In this document: positions 14,431 to 16,330 of the stretch, in pieces | Numbering within the stretch: position 1 is the stretch's first letter | How the letters are laid out: every line of letters starts with the position of its first letter | NCBI GenBank assembly: GCA_948471525.1 | Contig: CAOKSY010000017.1 | Span: forward strand, 1 to 16,330 | DNA from: an uncultured Clostridia bacterium | Lineage (GTDB): Bacteria > Bacillota > Clostridia > Christensenellales > UBA3700 | Length of the DNA: 16,330 nt | Reading direction: 5' to 3' | Notes under the pieces: generated by a model | Seen by the model: only the letters and a program-made list of their open reading frames with translations | Database searches by the model: none | Told to the model about the DNA's origin: nothing | Translations under genes and position numbers: made by a program

Positions 14431-15321
14431 CTATCTTCCGTCTTTATTTACGTCGACATTTTTCTTTGAAGCGAGTATCCTCTTGAGATATCCCTCTTGA
14501 TTGTCGCTTTCTCTCACTATTACGCAATCTTGGCGCAACATTTTCATTATTGACGCAAGCAGACGACCGCCGCCTACGATCAAGTTGCGACGCTTCGGTT
14601 CTAAACCGTCTATATTCAGTCGTTCTTCCATTGTCATAGCATGGATCTTGTCGGTCAAATTTTCCACCGTCTCAAGCGTAAGACGGTAATTGTCCACGAT
14701 TTGAGAATTGTAGATTTTCATCTTTTCGTTTATAGCCACAAACGTAGACGCCGTCCCGCCTATAGACAGCAATCTATCAAACGACGGCACTTTGCCGTAA
14801 CCTTGTAAAACTCGGTCGATATATTCGTCGATCTTTTTAAAATCTTCTCCGCAATTATCGAATATCCTTACCAATCCCGTAGGCACGCTCTTGGCGTATA
14901 TAAGCCCCTTTTCATCGCCTATCGCAAGCTCGGTGCTGGCGCCCCCTATGTCCATAACGCAGCATACTCCTTCAGTATATGCACCCGAAAATCCCAACGT
15001 CGCCTCGTCATTTCCGTCGACGATATCTACAGTAAGACCGTATTTCTCCAACATCGTTACGAATTCCCGACGGTTTGCCGCGCTTCTGACCGCTTCAGTC
15101 GCAAACGCGTAGATCTCTTCGCAACCCGCTGCCTTTGCCTCGTCTGCAAAATCTGCCGCCGCTTTAGCGGTAACAAACATGTTCTCTTCGCCCAACCTGC
15201 CGCTCAACGCAAGTCCTCTGCCTAGTCCCGTGGTGTTGATTTTTTTAAAAACTCTTTTTTCGTCGTCGCTTACCAACAGCCTTACGGAGTTGGATCCGAT
15301 ATCTATAATTCCGTATCTCAT
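14431..15321 (-). CDS. Ppx/GppA-family phosphatase (short form)
   Basis: The 296-residue protein belongs to the exopolyphosphatase/guanosine pentaphosphatase family of the actin-like ATPase fold. The opening YGIIDIGSNSVRLL is the phosphate 1 motif. MDIGGASTELAIG (about residues 122-134) is phosphate 2, LSIGGTAST is the later glycine motif, and IVGGGRLLASIM closes the domain. It has only the two core domains and lacks the C-terminal HD-like extension of the 500-residue enzymes, as in many short bacterial homologues. It removes phosphate from polyphosphate or pppGpp; sequence does not tell which. The start is fixed by the MRYGIIDIGSNS opening. A consensus-like promoter ends only seven bases before ATG. 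Confidence 0.93.
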   Translation of the reverse strand: MRYGIIDIGSNSVRLLVSDDEKRVFKKINTTGLGRGLALSGRLGEENMFVTAKAAADFADEAKAAGCEEIYAFATEAVRSAANRREFVTMLEKYGLTVDIVDGNDEATLGFSGAYTEGVCCVMDIGGASTELAIGDEKGLIYAKSVPTGLVRIFDNCGEDFKKIDEYIDRVLQGYGKVPSFDRLLSIGGTASTFVAINEKMKIYNSQIVDNYRLTLETVENLTDKIHAMTMEERLNIDGLEPKRRNLIVGGGRLLASIMKMLRQDCVIVRESDNQEGYLKRILASKKNVDVNKDGR

Positions 15322-15328
15322 ATCGATA

Positions 15329-15357
15329 ATTATACTCCTGACAGAACGCTATCGCAA
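15329..15357 (-). promoter_or_regulatory. Ppx promoter predicting a leaderless mRNA
   Basis: On the minus strand TTGCGA (15352-15357), 17 bases, TATAAT (15329-15334). Only seven bases separate the -10 from ATG 15321, so transcription would start at or one base before the ATG. The AGGAG at about 15335-15339 would then lie in the spacer and be absent from the mRNA. A more distant promoter that would include it is possible. Confidence 0.6.
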
Positions 15358-15404
15358 CCGAATAGGACGTTTTGTACATTTTTTATTAATTACGTTGAAT
15401 TTAG

Positions 15405-15433
15405 TTGACAATATACGATATTTATATTATATT
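15405..15433 (+). promoter_or_regulatory. tRNA-Glu promoter
   Basis: TTGACA (15405-15410), 17 bases, TATATT (15428-15433), 21 bases before the tRNA 5' end. It is divergent from the Ppx promoter. Confidence 0.82.
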
Positions 15434-15454
15434 TAACTAGCAAATTATCAATAA

Positions 15455-15529
15455 GGCTCCATGGTCAAGCGGTCAAGACATCGCCCTTTCACGGCGGTAA
15501 CTCGGGTTCGATTCCCGATGGAGTCACCA
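15455..15529 (+). tRNA. tRNA-Glu (anticodon TTC)
   Basis: The 75-base gene folds fully. The acceptor GGCTCCA pairs with TGGAGTC, the anticodon stem TCGCC/GGCGG encloses CTTTCAC with anticodon TTC (15488-15490), and the T stem is TCGGG/CCCGA. Discriminator A and CCA are encoded. Its 3' half is also read, on the other strand, as the last codons of a serine recombinase, marking it as the integration target of the element to the right. Confidence 0.95.
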
Positions 15530-16330
15530 GACGAGGGGTATAAGAACACCCCGAAAGAGAAGTCGATTTATCGGCTTCTTTTTCTTTTGCGCTCTGTTCG
15601 TCCTCGCTCTCGTTTTCGCCGTTCCCGTCGGGGTAATCGGGGAAAATCAAATTCAATAACAGTTCCTCTTTCTGCCCGCCTTTCAAGTGGAATAACACTT
15701 TCATTTTATCGTCGTAAAGCACTATGCGATAAATAAAGATATTGATTAGCTCCTTGCGGTGTTTGGTCTTTGAATAATCCAGCGTTCTGAAATGCAACAG
15801 CCATTTGCGAATGTCCGAATAACTGTATTTCATTTGCATTGCCTTTTCCATTGCAACGGTGTCCGTAAGCTCCTTGTTTTCATTCTCTAACCGCTCCACT
15901 TGCGACAGTATAATATCGGTTGCCTTGCCGTGCATTAACGCTTGCATAAGGTTGTCAATGGCTTTCTTGTTGTCCTCGATAATGTTTTCAAGCCGCTTTA
16001 TCTCGCTGTCGTTCCGCGCCGCTTGTATAAGCGTATAAGTTTCTGCGGCAACCATATCTATAAATTCGTCGGTCAAAACGCCGTACTTGTTCCGCTCCGT
16101 GCCGTCGCCCGTAATAGCAGTTATAACCTCGTCCTCTAAATATTGCTTGCGTATCGTGCGCTTGTCGCAAGTATGCTTTGTAACGCCTACACACTTGTAA
16201 TAGTTGTGCAGCGTTTTGTTTTTGCTCATTGCGCTCACGCCCGTCATTTTATTGCCGCATTTCCCGCATATCAATTTTTCTGATAAAATGTATTCGACTT
16301 TTGCCTTGCCCCTTGCGGGCGCGGCGGCAT
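15489..16330 (-). CDS. Large serine recombinase, C-terminal part (5' end outside window)
   Basis: The frame is open to the window edge, so the catalytic resolvase domain lies beyond 16330. What is seen starts with an RGKAKVEYILSEKL segment leading into the recombinase zinc ribbon (CGKCGNKM, then YYKC and a further Cys before the basic KRTIRKQ). A long coiled coil follows (SEIKRLENIIEDNKKAI through ERLENENKELTD), then the typical C-terminal RKELINIFIYRIVLYDDKMKV region. The last 11 or so codons, TPSGIEPELPP, are the antisense of the tRNA-Glu 3' half, and the TGA stop (15489-15491) overlaps the anticodon. An annotation starting at TTG 16274 would be wrong. It is probably the integrase of an element inserted at tRNA-Glu. 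Confidence 0.9.
   Translation of the reverse strand, partial: AAAPARGKAKVEYILSEKLICGKCGNKMTGVSAMSKNKTLHNYYKCVGVTKHTCDKRTIRKQYLEDEVITAITGDGTERNKYGVLTDEFIDMVAAETYTLIQAARNDSEIKRLENIIEDNKKAIDNLMQALMHGKATDIILSQVERLENENKELTDTVAMEKAMQMKYSYSDIRKWLLHFRTLDYSKTKHRKELINIFIYRIVLYDDKMKVLFHLKGGQKEELLLNLIFPDYPDGNGENESEDEQSAKEKEADKSTSLSGCSYTPRLVTPSGIEPELPP
15558..15583 (+). terminator. tRNA-Glu terminator inside the recombinase coding region
   Basis: AGAAGTCGAT (15558-15567) pairs with ATCGGCTTCT (15570-15579), with one G-U pair, followed by TTTTCTTTT. The two-base loop means the innermost pairs probably open. A smaller hairpin GGGGT/ACCCC (15535-15552) precedes it. The signal lies 28 bases after the tRNA and is antisense to recombinase codons, so it has been kept while both strands carry information. 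Confidence 0.78.

Overview
The window looks like a chromosomal segment of an uncultured anaerobic, probably gut-dwelling Bacillota (Clostridia-type) bacterium. The signs are AGGAG-type ribosome binding sites, near-consensus TTGACA-17-TATAAT promoters, tRNAs with encoded CCA, an anaerobic sulfatase-maturating radical SAM enzyme, QueH, and moderately low GC with AT-rich spacers. The exact taxon cannot be read from the sequence.

Layout. (1) Bases 1-267 are non-coding with REP-like sequence. (2) Bases 268-3356, minus strand: a tight operon of two tandem iron-alcohol-dehydrogenase-fold proteins, both lacking the family's metal ligands, followed by queH (queuosine synthesis). (3) Bases 3540-4860: a scarred integration region. 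An intact tRNA-Thr(GGT) lies between partial copies of its own 5' end, anticodon arm and 3' end. Next come a 59-codon ORF, the catalytic C-terminus of a tyrosine integrase fused in frame to a frameshifted flavodoxin-like reductase, and a decayed hexapeptide acyltransferase. (4) An intact LysR regulator (4977) stands divergent to these dead genes and may have lost its targets. (5) Bases 6088-11120: a sulfated-glycan module made of a TauE/SafE anion exporter, a Cys-type sulfatase, its maturase anSME, and a GH20 beta-hexosaminidase. None of the enzymes has a visible signal peptide, so sulfate and hexosamine removal is predicted to be cytoplasmic, with TauE/SafE able to export the sulfur oxyanion.

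(6) Bases 11309-13858, minus strand: a cell-envelope operon of unknown role. It has a DUF4874/DUF4832-like lipoprotein interrupted by one in-frame TAA, a membrane-anchored XRE-like protein and a small exported protein, closed by a strong terminator. (7) tRNA-Met (elongator) and tRNA-fMet form a minus-strand pair with a clear promoter and terminator. (8) A short Ppx/GppA phosphatase follows, with a promoter placed so close to its ATG that the mRNA would be leaderless. (9) At the right edge tRNA-Glu(TTC) meets the 3' end of a large serine recombinase. The recombinase reading frame runs antisense through the tRNA 3' half and stops in the anticodon, which marks the boundary of an integrated element that continues past the window.

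The most unusual items are the metal-ligand-less dehydrogenase pair, the recombinase/tRNA-Glu overlap, the tRNA-Thr mosaic, and the stop-interrupted lipoprotein operon with its membrane HTH partner. All family assignments were made by eye, without database searches.
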